From: CAZKWG01 sp964615375
Lineage (GTDB): Bacteria > Myxococcota_A > UBA796 > CAZKWG01
Assembly: GCA_964615375.1 (NCBI GenBank)
Contig: CAZTOW010000051.1
Span: 1 to 64,000, forward strand
DNA: 64,000 nt
Direction: 5' to 3'
The notes beneath the pieces were generated by a model that worked only from the letters and a program-made list of their open reading frames with translations, was not told the DNA's origin and ran no database searches. Made by a program: the position numbers and the translations under genes. How positions within the stretch are numbered: position 1 is the first letter of the stretch; the number at the start of each line of letters is the position of its first letter. Positions 46,025 through 55,647 of the stretch are shown one piece after another.

Positions 46025-49021
46025 CTACTCCACAGGAATCGCGGGGATGAAGTCACAGCTCAGGTCCTCCAGGCAGGGGTCGTCGCTCAGCAGCGTCCCC
46101 CCGCTCGCCAGGTAGACCGAGAGCTGCATGACGGCGAAGGTGTTGATGTCGAAGGGCTGATCGGGCTCGGGCGTGCCGAAGCCGTGGCGCCCGGTCTGCT
46201 CGGCGTAGGGGAGGCGAAGCCCGCCCACCCCGCCGTCGTACTCCAGCGTGGCCCGGACCGGGGACTCGGAGGTGGCGCCGGTCTCGTCCGTGCCGTTGTC
46301 CAGGTCGTCGGCGTCGAACAGGCAGCTCGCCCCGTTCGCGCAGACGTAGGGGCCGAACTCCTCGAGGCCGCTGACCACGCCCTTCGCCACGAGGAACTGG
46401 TCCTCGGTCATGCCCAGGTCGTCGCGCACGGTCTCGCGGTCGATGAAGCCGGCGGCGCGGGCGTGGGCGATCCCGGTGTTCACGCTGACGATGGTGTCGC
46501 CGGGCGTGGGCATGATGAGCACGTTGGACACCCGGCCGCCGAGGTCCTCGAAGGGGTCCAGCACGTAGTGGGGCGCGTACGCGATGGGGTCGCCCGGCTC
46601 GACCAGGGTGGCGAAGGCCATGGTGACCCGCCGCATCTCGGGCGTGCCGCGGATGTGGCCGCTGCCGTAGCTGCCGGCGATGAGCGGCGATCCGGCGGCC
46701 ATGGTCACGCCCTCGTGCTGCACCTCGGTCTCCCAGGTGTCGATGACCGCGACCTCCTGGCCAGACGTGTCGTAGAAGGTCAGCTTCAGGCGGTCGCCCA
46801 GGCCCTCGTTGTCGGGGACCTCGTAGGTCTCGCCAAAGGCCGGGCCGCTGTCGGGCATCCCGGTCAGCGCGCGCTTCTCGCCCGGGTCCAGGCCGTCGGC
46901 CGGGATGTGCAGGCGGAAGGTCCCGTCCTCGGGGATGAAGCCCTCGCGCACCACGCCGTTGTCCAGGTTCTCCAGCACCACGCGCCCGCCCGCCGGGAAG
47001 CTGTCCAGGGTGGCGACCGGCAGGGTCGCCATGTCCGTGACGCTGACCACCAGCTGGCTGACGCTCAGCCCGCCGTCCCCGGTGGGCGTGCCGATGAAGA
47101 TGGGGGAGATGAGGCGGCCGACCATGGCCTCCACCGCGCCGCCGATCTCGGTGCGCGCGGCCACGTCGATGAGCCCGCCGCCGGGCACCACCGGGGCCCA
47201 GGCGTCCACGTCGGGGATGACCGCCGCCGCCACGCCGGCGTTGATGCCGCCCAGCGATCCGCCCGCGATGCGGATCTTCACGTCCGGCCCGCCCATGTCC
47301 GGGCTCCCGTCGCCGTCCCAGTCGCAGGAGACCGCCTCGGAGCCGTCGGGCATGACCATCGTGCCGGTCCCGCAGGCCTGGATGGCGCGGACGAAGCTCA
47401 TCCAGTCCACGGCGGCCTGGCGCACCATGTCCCGGGTGTGGAAGGCGTCGGCCGACCACTGGTCGCCGCCGCTCTCGGGCTCGCCGTCGTTGTCCAGGTC
47501 GCGCTGCCGGCTGTCGAAGATGTGGTCCAGGAAGGGCAGCAGGCCCTGGGCGCCCAGGTAGGTCTCGGCGAGCGCCTGCTCGTCCTCGCCCAGGCTGGGG
47601 CCGTGGCCGGGGAAGTCCATGGCGCAGGCCGCCATCCCCATGCGGTTCATCGCCCAGGAGAAAGCCAGGAACTCGAAGCGCGAGCTCCCGTAGCCGTGCC
47701 CGAAGAGCGTCACGTCCGCGGGCGCGGGGGCCTCCGCCGTGGGCCTGGGCAGCACGCAGGTGAACGCCACGCGCTGCGGCTCCCAGGCCATCTCCCCGGT
47801 CATGGGGTCCAGGCTCCAGCGCTCGTCGGCGTCCCAGCTCCCGCCGTCGTCCTTGTCCACCAGCAGGTAGGGCGTCTCGTAGGCCCCGCCCACGACCGCG
47901 GCGGAGAAGTTCGTGAAGTTCTCGGTCAGCAGCTCGGCGGCGTCCCCGTCGATGAGCCCGAGGTCCACCAGCGCGCCCACCAGTTCCTCCACCGGGAGCC
48001 AGGCGGTGTTGGGCTCGCCCGAGATCTCGTGGACGGCGGCGGCCTCGGTGATCCCGGGCTCCACCTCCTCCTCCAGGAAGGCGTAGGGGCCCTCGCCCTG
48101 CAGCCCGCGGTAGACGTCGCGCAGGTCCCCGGTCACACGGCCCGTGGAAAACGTCCAGGCGAAGCTCACCTCCTCCATGGAGAGCCCGAGGTCCGGCAGG
48201 ATCTCCTCCAGCGGCGCGAGGGCCTCGGTCTGACGCGTGTGGTGGATGTACGCCCAGGGCGAGCGCACCGGCTCCCCGTCCTCGCCGATCAGCCGGCTGG
48301 TGAGCACGACGGCGTAGGTGGTCTCCTCGCGCAGCGGCACCACCGGGCGCAGGATGAGCGTGTTCGAGGTGTACTCGTACCAGCTCAGCAGGTCCGCCCG
48401 GGGGTCGCCACCCTTCGGGTAGACGTTGGGCGCGTCCAGGTAGCCGTCGTTGTCGGTGTCCTCGCCCCAGTCCAGCGCGCCGTTGCCGTTGGTGTCCTCG
48501 TCCACCGTGTCGAAGACCAGGCTCGGGCACTCGGCGCGCGTGTCGTTGGCGAAGTAGCGGTCAGATCGCGCCACGTCCATCGGGAATCGGCCATGGCCCA
48601 GGTCCATCTCCGCGGGGAGCCCGTAGTCCGGCGAGTCCGGGTCCACGTTGATGACCAGGACGGCGTCATCGGCGAACTGCGCGTCGCCCAGGTTCGGGTC
48701 GTCGCGGTGGCGGCTGGCGATCTCGTCGAGGTCCAGCGGCGCGTCGAAGGCCACCGTGATCGGCATGTAGGTGCCGAAGCCGGTCAGCTCGTCGGTGCCC
48801 TGCCGGGCCTCGCTCTCCCAGAGCGTGTCCGTCTCGATGGGCACGTTCACCCGGAGCCCCGTGATGCTGGTCGGGTCGGGGCGCGTGGCCAGGTCGTTGG
48901 GGAAGGGGATGTTGGCGATGGGGTGCGCGTCCCAGTCCACGATGACGGTGGGGCCGTCGCCGTCGGGGGTCGCGCGCAGGCCCTCGGGGGCGCCAGCGCA
49001 GGCGAGGAGGAGGAGGATCAC
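46025..49021 (-). CDS. Large lipoprotein alpha/beta-hydrolase (VolA-like lipase)
   Basis: A 998-residue lipoprotein (GTG start with GGAG upstream, lipobox LLAC, C8). Residues 20-300 resemble the N-terminal domain of bacterial virulence-factor lipases, including calcium-type loops (DEDTNGNGALDWGEDTDNDG). The hydrolase core shows an oxyanion-type GHGYGSSRFEF and the nucleophile elbow IAGGSLGGIN (G-x-S-x-G); a late SVNTGIAHARAAG may hold the histidine. Known relatives are surface lysophospholipases. It heads a run of minus-strand surface-protein genes. Confidence 0.75.
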   Translation of the reverse strand: MILLLLACAGAPEGLRATPDGDGPTVIVDWDAHPIANIPFPNDLATRPDPTSITGLRVNVPIETDTLWESEARQGTDELTGFGTYMPITVAFDAPLDLDEIASRHRDDPNLGDAQFADDAVLVINVDPDSPDYGLPAEMDLGHGRFPMDVARSDRYFANDTRAECPSLVFDTVDEDTNGNGALDWGEDTDNDGYLDAPNVYPKGGDPRADLLSWYEYTSNTLILRPVVPLREETTYAVVLTSRLIGEDGEPVRSPWAYIHHTRQTEALAPLEEILPDLGLSMEEVSFAWTFSTGRVTGDLRDVYRGLQGEGPYAFLEEEVEPGITEAAAVHEISGEPNTAWLPVEELVGALVDLGLIDGDAAELLTENFTNFSAAVVGGAYETPYLLVDKDDGGSWDADERWSLDPMTGEMAWEPQRVAFTCVLPRPTAEAPAPADVTLFGHGYGSSRFEFLAFSWAMNRMGMAACAMDFPGHGPSLGEDEQALAETYLGAQGLLPFLDHIFDSRQRDLDNDGEPESGGDQWSADAFHTRDMVRQAAVDWMSFVRAIQACGTGTMVMPDGSEAVSCDWDGDGSPDMGGPDVKIRIAGGSLGGINAGVAAAVIPDVDAWAPVVPGGGLIDVAARTEIGGAVEAMVGRLISPIFIGTPTGDGGLSVSQLVVSVTDMATLPVATLDSFPAGGRVVLENLDNGVVREGFIPEDGTFRLHIPADGLDPGEKRALTGMPDSGPAFGETYEVPDNEGLGDRLKLTFYDTSGQEVAVIDTWETEVQHEGVTMAAGSPLIAGSYGSGHIRGTPEMRRVTMAFATLVEPGDPIAYAPHYVLDPFEDLGGRVSNVLIMPTPGDTIVSVNTGIAHARAAGFIDRETVRDDLGMTEDQFLVAKGVVSGLEEFGPYVCANGASCLFDADDLDNGTDETGATSESPVRATLEYDGGVGGLRLPYAEQTGRHGFGTPEPDQPFDINTFAVMQLSVYLASGGTLLSDDPCLEDLSCDFIPAIPVE

Positions 49022-49131
49022 GGGAACTCCAGGCAGAGTCCCGCAGTCTTAGCAGAGTCTGGCCCTGCGGGAAAGTGGAAGGGGAGGAGCTTCGGTGTTA
49101 GTCGCGCTCAGGACCACCACCGAGGATCTTC

Positions 49132-50484
49132 ATGGCTGCTCAGCCTCCCCGCGTCACCCGCATCGTCATCAAGGACCTGTTCAGGTCCCACACGATCGAC
49201 GTGCAGATGCGGTTGAAGGACAGGGTCACGATACTTCATGGTCGCAACGGATCTGGGAAGACGGTGACGCTGGCCCTGGTGAATGCGGTGTTGACGGGGA
49301 ATTTGGAGGCGCTGCCGCAGGTGCCGTTCGATTATCTGGAGTTACAGTTCTCGAATGAGGTGAGGTTGAGGTTGTCTCAGTTGCGCGTCGTGGCCGATGG
49401 AACAGCCTCGCCAGGTCGATCGCCTCACGACCAGAGCGTCACAGACCTGAGGTTCGAGCTTTGGCATAGTGGCGATGGAGCTCCCCGGTCCATGGATGTT
49501 CCGTTGGTGGGCGTCTCGCAAGGCTTCAAGCGGTGGATGTCCAGACGTCAGGCGTTGTACCCAATTCCAGCCGGTCCCAATTCCTGGATCGACAGGGCTG
49601 GCGGCGAGATCCTCTCGGGTTTAGGGTTGTTCTTCCGGTGCTTCCCGGAATTTATTCGTTCAGAGGAGGGTTTTGGGGATGCCTGGCCTGTGCTTTCGCC
49701 GGTCCTGTTCATCGAGACCCAGCGACTCCTGGTCGCGGGCGGCTGGATCAGCGCTGGGCGCTCGGAGACCCGGTTTCAACATGCGGTGGCAAAGATCTCC
49801 AGAGAAGTTCTCGATATGGTGAACAGGGTCGACAACGAGTATCGCCAGCTCTCCACGCAGCTTGACGATAGCCTGCCAACTCGAATGTTCGCGGCCCGTA
49901 CGGTGGCGAGGCTCCCGGGTGGAGAGCTGTCGGACCGAAGCGCCGCCGTAGAGCGTGAGCGGGCTCGACTCCGCATGATTGGCATCCTCGCGGACGCCCC
50001 GAGTCCCTTTGATCCCAACACATTGGAGGAAGGCCAGCGGCACATGTTCGCGGTCTATCTCGACGACGCTGAGCGCAAACTCGCGATCTTCCGTCCCCTC
50101 GCGGGCCGGCTCGAGCTCCTTCTCGAGCTCCTGAACCGTAAGTTTTCTCCCAAGACAATCTCCTTCAACAAACGTACCGGCTATCGTGTTCTGAGCCACG
50201 ATGGGGTCGAGTTGGAGCTGGAGCGCCTCTCTTCAGGTGAGCAGCACGAACTGGTCCTCCTCCACAGCCTCCTTTTCGACGCGGAGCCTGGCACCCTCCT
50301 CCTCATCGACGAGCCAGAGCTCTCGCTCCACGTCACCTGGCAGCGCGAATTCCTCGCCGACCTCATCCGAGTCGCGAAGGTCGCCGAGTTCGATGCCATC
50401 CTGGCGACCCACTCCCCCTACATCGTAGGCGACCGCCGGGACCTCCTGGTTCAGCTTGGAGCCCCCGAGGAGGCCGAGGCGTGA
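49132..50484 (+). CDS. AriA-like AAA15 ATPase of a PARIS-like defence system
   Basis: A 450-residue ABC/SMC-type ATPase. Walker A GRNGSGKT (37-44), signature LSSGEQHE (366-373), Walker B LLLIDEPELSLH (389-400) and H-loop THSP (426-429) are intact, with a coiled insert between them. The next gene, overlapping by four bases, encodes a DUF4435 TOPRIM protein; AAA15 plus DUF4435 is the composition of the PARIS anti-phage system. There AriA holds AriB and releases it on sensing a phage inhibitor. Gene sizes and order agree. OLD/Gabija and Septu were considered but have different partners. Confidence 0.82.
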   Translation: MAAQPPRVTRIVIKDLFRSHTIDVQMRLKDRVTILHGRNGSGKTVTLALVNAVLTGNLEALPQVPFDYLELQFSNEVRLRLSQLRVVADGTASPGRSPHDQSVTDLRFELWHSGDGAPRSMDVPLVGVSQGFKRWMSRRQALYPIPAGPNSWIDRAGGEILSGLGLFFRCFPEFIRSEEGFGDAWPVLSPVLFIETQRLLVAGGWISAGRSETRFQHAVAKISREVLDMVNRVDNEYRQLSTQLDDSLPTRMFAARTVARLPGGELSDRSAAVERERARLRMIGILADAPSPFDPNTLEEGQRHMFAVYLDDAERKLAIFRPLAGRLELLLELLNRKFSPKTISFNKRTGYRVLSHDGVELELERLSSGEQHELVLLHSLLFDAEPGTLLLIDEPELSLHVTWQREFLADLIRVAKVAEFDAILATHSPYIVGDRRDLLVQLGAPEEAEA

Positions 50485-51398
50485 GCGATCCCTGGGGAGC
50501 TTCCACTTCACCCCTGACGGAGTCCGCCTTCTTCAACGCGGCGAGGCCCACCGTCGTCCTGCTCGTAGAGAGCGGGAGCGACTACGCATTCTGGCGGGCG
50601 AGAGTACACGCCCGCTGTGAGGTGCGCGACCTGGGGGGCCGAGAGCGGGCGCTGGAGGAAGCCGCGCGCGCCAGGGAGGAGCGGGACGACAATGTGATCG
50701 CCATTCTTGACGCCGACTTCGACCGGATCGAGGGCAGGCTGGCCGAGCTCTCCAACGTCTTCTGGACGGATCATCACGACTTGGAGGTGATGCTGATCTT
50801 GTCCCCCGCCCTCGGCAAGGTGCTCGCCGAGCGGGGGGCTAGGGAGAAGCTCGGTCAGCTCCGCGACGCCGAGGTTGAGGTTCGTCAGCGGCTCCTCGAA
50901 CTCGGCCTGTGCATGGCTCGTCTACGTCTGGCCAGCCAGCGGCAGGGGTGGGGCCTGAAGTTTCGGAAGCGTCCCGCCAGACCCCACGGCGAGATCTCCA
51001 CGGTGAAGGTAGAGAAGTTCTGTCCCCCAGAGCGTTGGGAGCTGGACGTCGCGCGAATGATTCAGGTGGTGATCGAGTTCAATCAGAGGCATGATCTCCT
51101 CCAGGAGACCGAGCGGGTGCGGCAGGTCATGGAGACCATGCCGGATGAGCCCAGAGATCAGCTCTGCAACGGCCACGACCTCGTCGCCCTGCTCGCCGTG
51201 GGGCTCAAGAAGAAGCTCGGGTCGGGCTCAGGCGGCTCTGTCGACGTGGACGATCTCACGAGAGATCTTCGCCTCGCACACGAGATGGAGCACCTCATGG
51301 CCACTGGGCTCTACGCAGCCCTCACCCGCTGGCAGGCGCGACGCCCCGCCTGCCCGCTCCTCCCCAAGACACCCCCCCACGACAGGAGCTCCCCTTGA
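50481..51398 (+). CDS. AriB-like TOPRIM (DUF4435) effector
   Basis: A 305-residue protein starting at GTG overlapping ariA. The TOPRIM acidic residues are visible: E30 in VVLLVESGSDYAFW, D77 and D79 in IAILDADFD, then the DUF4435 hallmark FWTDHHDLEVML (95-106). A helical C-terminal half follows, with no membrane segment. In characterised PARIS systems the released AriB acts as a nuclease that cuts tRNA and stops growth. This gene has all active-site acids, so it should be functional. It overlaps the next gene by four bases. Confidence 0.82.
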   Translation: MSDPWGASTSPLTESAFFNAARPTVVLLVESGSDYAFWRARVHARCEVRDLGGRERALEEAARAREERDDNVIAILDADFDRIEGRLAELSNVFWTDHHDLEVMLILSPALGKVLAERGAREKLGQLRDAEVEVRQRLLELGLCMARLRLASQRQGWGLKFRKRPARPHGEISTVKVEKFCPPERWELDVARMIQVVIEFNQRHDLLQETERVRQVMETMPDEPRDQLCNGHDLVALLAVGLKKKLGSGSGGSVDVDDLTRDLRLAHEMEHLMATGLYAALTRWQARRPACPLLPKTPPHDRSSP

Positions 51399-51883
51399 CC
51401 CCCACACTCCGCCCTCTGCTCGGCCTCGGCGCCGTCCTCCTGCTCGCCTGCGGTGGCTTCCTGGACGACGTCGAGAAGGGCTTCACCGACGGCTACCGCG
51501 AGAAGTTCATGACGGAGTGCATGGCTGAGCGGAGCGCCGAGATCCCCGAGGAGCCCTTCCGCCAGGTCTGCGCCTGCTCGCTGGACGAGGTGCTGAAGGT
51601 CAAGACCGCCGCGGAGATGATCGAGCTCGAGGCCAACAATTCGCCGGAGCTGGACACGCTGCTGGAGCCCATCGTGAACCAGTGCGTGGCGCAGTTCTTC
51701 CCGGAGGCCGCCGAGGCCGCGCCGACCGAGGCCGCGCCGACCGAGGCCGCCCCGACGGAGGAGGCGCCGACCGAGGCCGCCCCCGCCGAGGACGCGCCCT
51801 CCCAGCCCGCCGGCCTGCCCCGCCAGCGCGGCCTGGAGGGCAAGAACCTGCGTCAACCTCCACGGAAGCGCGGCGGCGAATGA
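51395..51883 (+). CDS. Small lipoprotein with EAAPT tandem repeats
   Basis: A 162-residue lipoprotein starting at TTG (GGAG upstream) that overlaps the ariB stop. Lipobox LLAC (C19). A helical domain with four conserved-looking cysteines (FMTECMAERS, VCACSLDEVL, VNQCVAQFF) is followed by a Pro/Ala/Glu tail with five near-copies of EAAPT (DNA about 51711-51800) and a basic end. The tail is probably an extended spacer. Placement inside a defence operon is unexpected; read-through from ariAB is almost certain given the overlap. Confidence 0.65.
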   Translation: MTPTLRPLLGLGAVLLLACGGFLDDVEKGFTDGYREKFMTECMAERSAEIPEEPFRQVCACSLDEVLKVKTAAEMIELEANNSPELDTLLEPIVNQCVAQFFPEAAEAAPTEAAPTEAAPTEEAPTEAAPAEDAPSQPAGLPRQRGLEGKNLRQPPRKRGGE

Positions 51884-53751
51884 TCACGCTGGCCCTGCTC
51901 CTGGCCTGCGCGCCGGAGCCCTCCTCCCCTCCCGCGTCCGCGCCGGCCTCGGAGCCCGAGGCGGCGCCCCTGCCCGCCCACCGCGTCTTCCCCAGCGCGG
52001 CGGAGGCGGTGCGCTACGCCCTGGCCAGCCAGCCCCGCGTGGTCGGCGTGGGCGAGGTCCACGCCACCACCGACGGCCCGCAGGTCCCCACCACCATCTC
52101 GCGCTTCACCCAGGAGATCCTGCCCCTGCTGGCGCCGAGCACCACCGATCTGGTCATCGAGACCTGGCGCCTGGACAGCGCCTGCGGCCCCCAGGCCGAG
52201 CAGGTCGTGGTGCAGGTGGAGGTGGACACGAAGCGCCCGGAGGAGACGAAGAGCGAGATCGTCGTCCTGGCGGAGCGCGCCCTGGCGCTGGGCGTGCGCC
52301 CCCATGATCTGGTGCTGACCTGCGCGGAGTACGCCCCGCTCTCCGAGGACAGCGGCGAGATCGACTACGACGCCCTGCTCACGCTGCTCACGACGAAACT
52401 AGATGACTATGTGCAACGGGGACTGGAGTCCTCCGACGCCCGCGTCGTGCTCTACGGCGGCGCCATGCACAACGACCTCCACCCGCGCGAGGGCATGGAG
52501 AGCTGGAGCTACGGGGTCGCCGCGGCGGAGAAGGGGGGCGCCCAGTACGTCGAGCTCGACCTCTACCAGCCCGAGCTGCTCCTGGGGAAGGACGCCCTGG
52601 TGGAGCCGGAGTGGGCCCCGCTGCTGGAGCGGGCGGTGGGCCCGGATCGCGCGGTGCTCTACGAGCGCGGGCCCGGCAGCTTCGTCGTCCTGATGGAGAC
52701 CGCCCCCCGCTCGCCGCGCGTCTTCCTCTACACCATGGGCCACGACGACGAGCTCGCCACCCGCTACGGCCACGCCGCGCTCTGCGTGCGGCCCGAGGGC
52801 GGGCAGGCCGGGACCTGCTGGGCCTACGGCTACACCGACTTCTCCGACGTCCTGGCCGTGATCCTGCGCATGAGCCGCGGGCAGGGCGAGTTCTGGGGCG
52901 ACGTGGAGGACGAGGGCGAGCTGCTGGCCCGCTACGTGCAGCGCGACTCGGACATCTGGCGGCAGGAGCTCCCGCTCACGGAGGCGCAGGCCCTCGACCT
53001 GCGCGATCGGCTCCGTGCCTCGCTGGCGCCGGAGTCGCGGATCTACTCCTACCACCACTTCTACGACAACTGCGCGACCCGACTGCGCGACCCGCTGGAC
53101 CAGGCCACCGGCGGCCGGCTCCGCGAGGGAGCGCAGGTCCCCGACGGTCCACCCCTGCGCGAATTCGCCGAGGCCGGGCTCGGGGGCATCCTGCCGCTGC
53201 AGATCATGGTGCAGCTCGGCGTGGGGCGGGACCACGACCGGCCGAGCACGGCCTGGGATCGCATGGGCCTGCCGTCCGAGTTGCGCGACCAGGTGCAGCG
53301 GGCCTACGGCGCGGTCCCCGAGCGCCTGAACACCCGGCAGGGGCCGCCCATCCCCGACGCTCCGCGCCTGGGCCGGCACGTCGTGGGCGCGGCGGGGCTG
53401 GTCTTCGCCGCCGCGCTGGCCGGCCTCGCCCGCGCGCGCCGGGACGCGCTCTGGCGGGCGGGGGGCCTGATGCTCGGGCTGCCGGCGCTGATCCCCTGGG
53501 GGGTCTCGCTGGTGGCGACCATCCCCGACCTGCGCTGGAACGAGAGCCTGCTGCTGTGCTGGCCCACGGATCTGCTGTTGCATCGCCTGAGCCCGGACGC
53601 GCGGCGGCGCTACCTGAGCCTTCGCCTCGGCGTGCTGGGCGTGGCGGCGGCGCTGTGGGTGGCGGGGGTGCTCATCCAGCCCCACCTGCCCACGCTGCTG
53701 CTGGTGGGGCTGCCGCTGCTCGTGCTCAGGGCTGCCGCAGGGCGTCGATAG
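51880..53751 (+). CDS. Lipoprotein fusing a ChaN-like domain to DUF4105 with membrane helices
   Basis: A 623-residue protein; the ATG at 51880 overlaps the previous stop (ATGA). Lipobox LLAC (C10). Residues 35-270 resemble the ChaN/TraB/EreA-type fold (VVGVGEVHATTDG, LVIETWRLDS, VVLYGGAMHND). Residues 285-480 are a DUF4105-like domain (YGHAALCVR, YGYTDFSDV, YHHFYDNCATRLRD), which may hold a Cys-His active site. Three or four hydrophobic helices fill the C-terminus. A lipid-anchored N-terminus plus C-terminal membrane helices is an unusual topology. The last 26 bases overlap the convergent permease gene. Confidence 0.7.
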   Translation: MITLALLLACAPEPSSPPASAPASEPEAAPLPAHRVFPSAAEAVRYALASQPRVVGVGEVHATTDGPQVPTTISRFTQEILPLLAPSTTDLVIETWRLDSACGPQAEQVVVQVEVDTKRPEETKSEIVVLAERALALGVRPHDLVLTCAEYAPLSEDSGEIDYDALLTLLTTKLDDYVQRGLESSDARVVLYGGAMHNDLHPREGMESWSYGVAAAEKGGAQYVELDLYQPELLLGKDALVEPEWAPLLERAVGPDRAVLYERGPGSFVVLMETAPRSPRVFLYTMGHDDELATRYGHAALCVRPEGGQAGTCWAYGYTDFSDVLAVILRMSRGQGEFWGDVEDEGELLARYVQRDSDIWRQELPLTEAQALDLRDRLRASLAPESRIYSYHHFYDNCATRLRDPLDQATGGRLREGAQVPDGPPLREFAEAGLGGILPLQIMVQLGVGRDHDRPSTAWDRMGLPSELRDQVQRAYGAVPERLNTRQGPPIPDAPRLGRHVVGAAGLVFAAALAGLARARRDALWRAGGLMLGLPALIPWGVSLVATIPDLRWNESLLLCWPTDLLLHRLSPDARRRYLSLRLGVLGVAAALWVAGVLIQPHLPTLLLVGLPLLVLRAAAGRR

Positions 53752-54940
53752 GCTCCAGCCGGGCGGCGCGCCGCGCGGGGAACCAGCCGAAGCCCACGCC
53801 CATCAGCGCGGAGAACAGCACCGAGACGATGACCGTGACCGGCTGCACCACGAAGGGCACGTCCAGCAGGCCCGAGCCCGCCCAGGTGCCCAGGAGCCCG
53901 AAGAGCACGCCCAGCACCCCGCCGAAGCTGGACAGCACCACCGCCTCCACCAGGAACTGCGTGCGGATGTCCGACTCCAGCGCGCCGATCGCCATGCGGA
54001 TGCCGATCTCCGGCGTGCGCTCGGTCACGCTCACCAGCATGATGTTCATGATCCCGATGCCGCCCACCAGCAGGCTCACCCCGGCCACCGCCGCCAGGAA
54101 GGCCGTGAGCACGCCGGTGATGCTGCCCAGGGTGGCCGCCATCTCGCGGGTGTCGCGGATCGTGAAGTTCACCGTGTCGTCGCCCGTGACGTGGCGGCGC
54201 TGGCGCATCAGCACGTCGAGGTCGCGGCTGACCTGATCGATGTCCGTGGCCTCCTTCGCCGAGACCAGGATGATGCCGACCGCGGTGCTGCCCAGCAGGC
54301 GGCGCTGGGCCGCGCGGATGGGCATGACCACGTAGTCGTCCTGGTCCATGCCCATGGTGTTCTCGCCCAGCGGCTCCAGCAGCCCCACCACCTCGCACTG
54401 CGCGTTGCCCAGCCGCAGCTCCGCCCCCAGCGCCGGGCGGTCGCCGAACAGCTCCTCCCGCACGGTGTCGCCCAGCACGCAGACGCTGGCCCCGGCGCGC
54501 TCCTCGCCCTCGGTGAAGGCCCGCCCGCTCGCGAGCTGTCGCGCAGAGACCTGGAACCAGTCGGAGCTGGTGCCGCTGACGGTGGTGTCCCAGCTCAGGT
54601 CCCCGCGCGTGGCGGTGACGGCGGCGCTGACCGAGGGGGCCACCGCCGCCACCCTGGGGACGTGGGCGCGGATGGCCTCGACGTCGGCCAGGTCCAGCGG
54701 CGGGGCGGTGGTGCGCGCCTGGGGGCCGTGGCCCGTGCCGCTCTCCAGCATCAGCATGTTGACGCCGAAGCTGGCCAGATCCTCCTGGATGGAGGCGGTG
54801 GCGCCCTGGCCGAGCCCGACCATGGCGATGACCGAGCCCACCCCGATGAGCACGCCCAGCGAGGTGAGCACGCTGCGCAGGCGGTTCCGCCAGAGCTGGA
54901 CCACGGCCATGTTGAGCGCGTTCATCAACGAGGACCACAT
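53726..54940 (-). CDS. MacB-type ABC transporter permease
   Basis: A 404-residue FtsX/MacB-family permease. One N-terminal helix (RSVLTSLGVLIGVGSVIAM), a large periplasmic MacB-type domain (about 45-255) and three C-terminal helices (GVLTAFLAAVAGVSLLVGG onward), ending PARRAARLEPIDALRQP, a typical family finish. The start ATG overlaps the ATPase stop by one base (TGATG). ATPase and permease are separate genes, as in YknYZ, not fused as in E. coli MacB. It exports peptides, lipoproteins or small toxic molecules in known relatives. Confidence 0.88.
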   Translation of the reverse strand: MWSSLMNALNMAVVQLWRNRLRSVLTSLGVLIGVGSVIAMVGLGQGATASIQEDLASFGVNMLMLESGTGHGPQARTTAPPLDLADVEAIRAHVPRVAAVAPSVSAAVTATRGDLSWDTTVSGTSSDWFQVSARQLASGRAFTEGEERAGASVCVLGDTVREELFGDRPALGAELRLGNAQCEVVGLLEPLGENTMGMDQDDYVVMPIRAAQRRLLGSTAVGIILVSAKEATDIDQVSRDLDVLMRQRRHVTGDDTVNFTIRDTREMAATLGSITGVLTAFLAAVAGVSLLVGGIGIMNIMLVSVTERTPEIGIRMAIGALESDIRTQFLVEAVVLSSFGGVLGVLFGLLGTWAGSGLLDVPFVVQPVTVIVSVLFSALMGVGFGWFPARRAARLEPIDALRQP

Positions 54941-55647
54941 CAGGCGCTCCTCTGGTCGGAGGCGACGCGACCGTCCCGGAAGCTGACGACGCGGCGGGTG
55001 TAGCTGGACATCTCCAGCTCGTGCGTGACCATCAGGATGGTGAGGCCGCGCTCCTCGTTGAGGCGGCGGAGCAGGCGCATGACCTCGTGGCTGGTGGCGG
55101 TGTCCAGGTTCCCGGTGGGCTCGTCCGCCAGGAGCAGGTCGGGCCGGGTGACCAGGGCGCGGGCGATGGCCACCCGCTGCTGCTGGCCCCCGGACATGGC
55201 GCTGGGCAGGTGCTCGGCCCGGTGGGCCAGGCCCACGTCGTTCAGGGCCTCCAGCGCGCGCTCCCGCCGCTCCTTGGACCCGACCCCGCGGTAGATCAGG
55301 GCCAGCTCCACGTTCTCCAGCGCGGTGCTGCGCGCCAGCAGGTGGAAGCTCTGGAAGACGAAGCCCAGCCAGAGACGCCGCATCAGGGCGCGCTCGTGGC
55401 GGGAGAGCTGGGTGACCTCCACCCCGCGGAAGCGGTAGGAGCCGGCCGTGGGGAGGTCCAGACAGCCAATGCAGTTGAGGAAGGTGGACTTGCCCGAGCC
55501 CGAGGGCCCCATCAGCGCGACGAACTCCCCGCGCTCGACGTCCAGATCGACGCGATCGAGCGCGCGGACCAGCGCGTCGCCCTCGCCGTAGAGGCGCTCC
55601 AGGCCCCGGGCGCGGATCAGCGGCCCGCTCGGCTGGGTAGAGCTCAT
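54940..55647 (-). CDS. ABC transporter ATPase, MacB/LolD type
   Basis: A 235-residue ATPase that powers the adjoining permease. Walker A GPSGSGKST (47-55), Q-loop FQSF, signature MSGGQQQR, Walker B LLLADEPTGNLD and H-loop VTHE are intact. The sequence LMRRLWLGFVFQSFHLL is typical of the LolD/MacB group. It overlaps both neighbours (four bases with the fusion-protein gene, one with the permease gene), so the three are made together. Confidence 0.92.
   Translation of the reverse strand: MSSTQPSGPLIRARGLERLYGEGDALVRALDRVDLDVERGEFVALMGPSGSGKSTFLNCIGCLDLPTAGSYRFRGVEVTQLSRHERALMRRLWLGFVFQSFHLLARSTALENVELALIYRGVGSKERRERALEALNDVGLAHRAEHLPSAMSGGQQQRVAIARALVTRPDLLLADEPTGNLDTATSHEVMRLLRRLNEERGLTILMVTHELEMSSYTRRVVSFRDGRVASDQRSA

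Noticed and set aside
44342..49216. 1,624-codon plus-strand ORF
   Set aside because: It is antisense to the barrel and lipase-like genes; its composition is the mirror of real GC-rich codons, and the minus-strand genes have motifs and ribosome sites.
49132..51398. Gabija, Septu or OLD alternatives for the ATPase pair
   Set aside because: The partner is a DUF4435 TOPRIM protein, not a UvrD-like helicase or HNH protein, and the ATPase itself has no fused TOPRIM domain.
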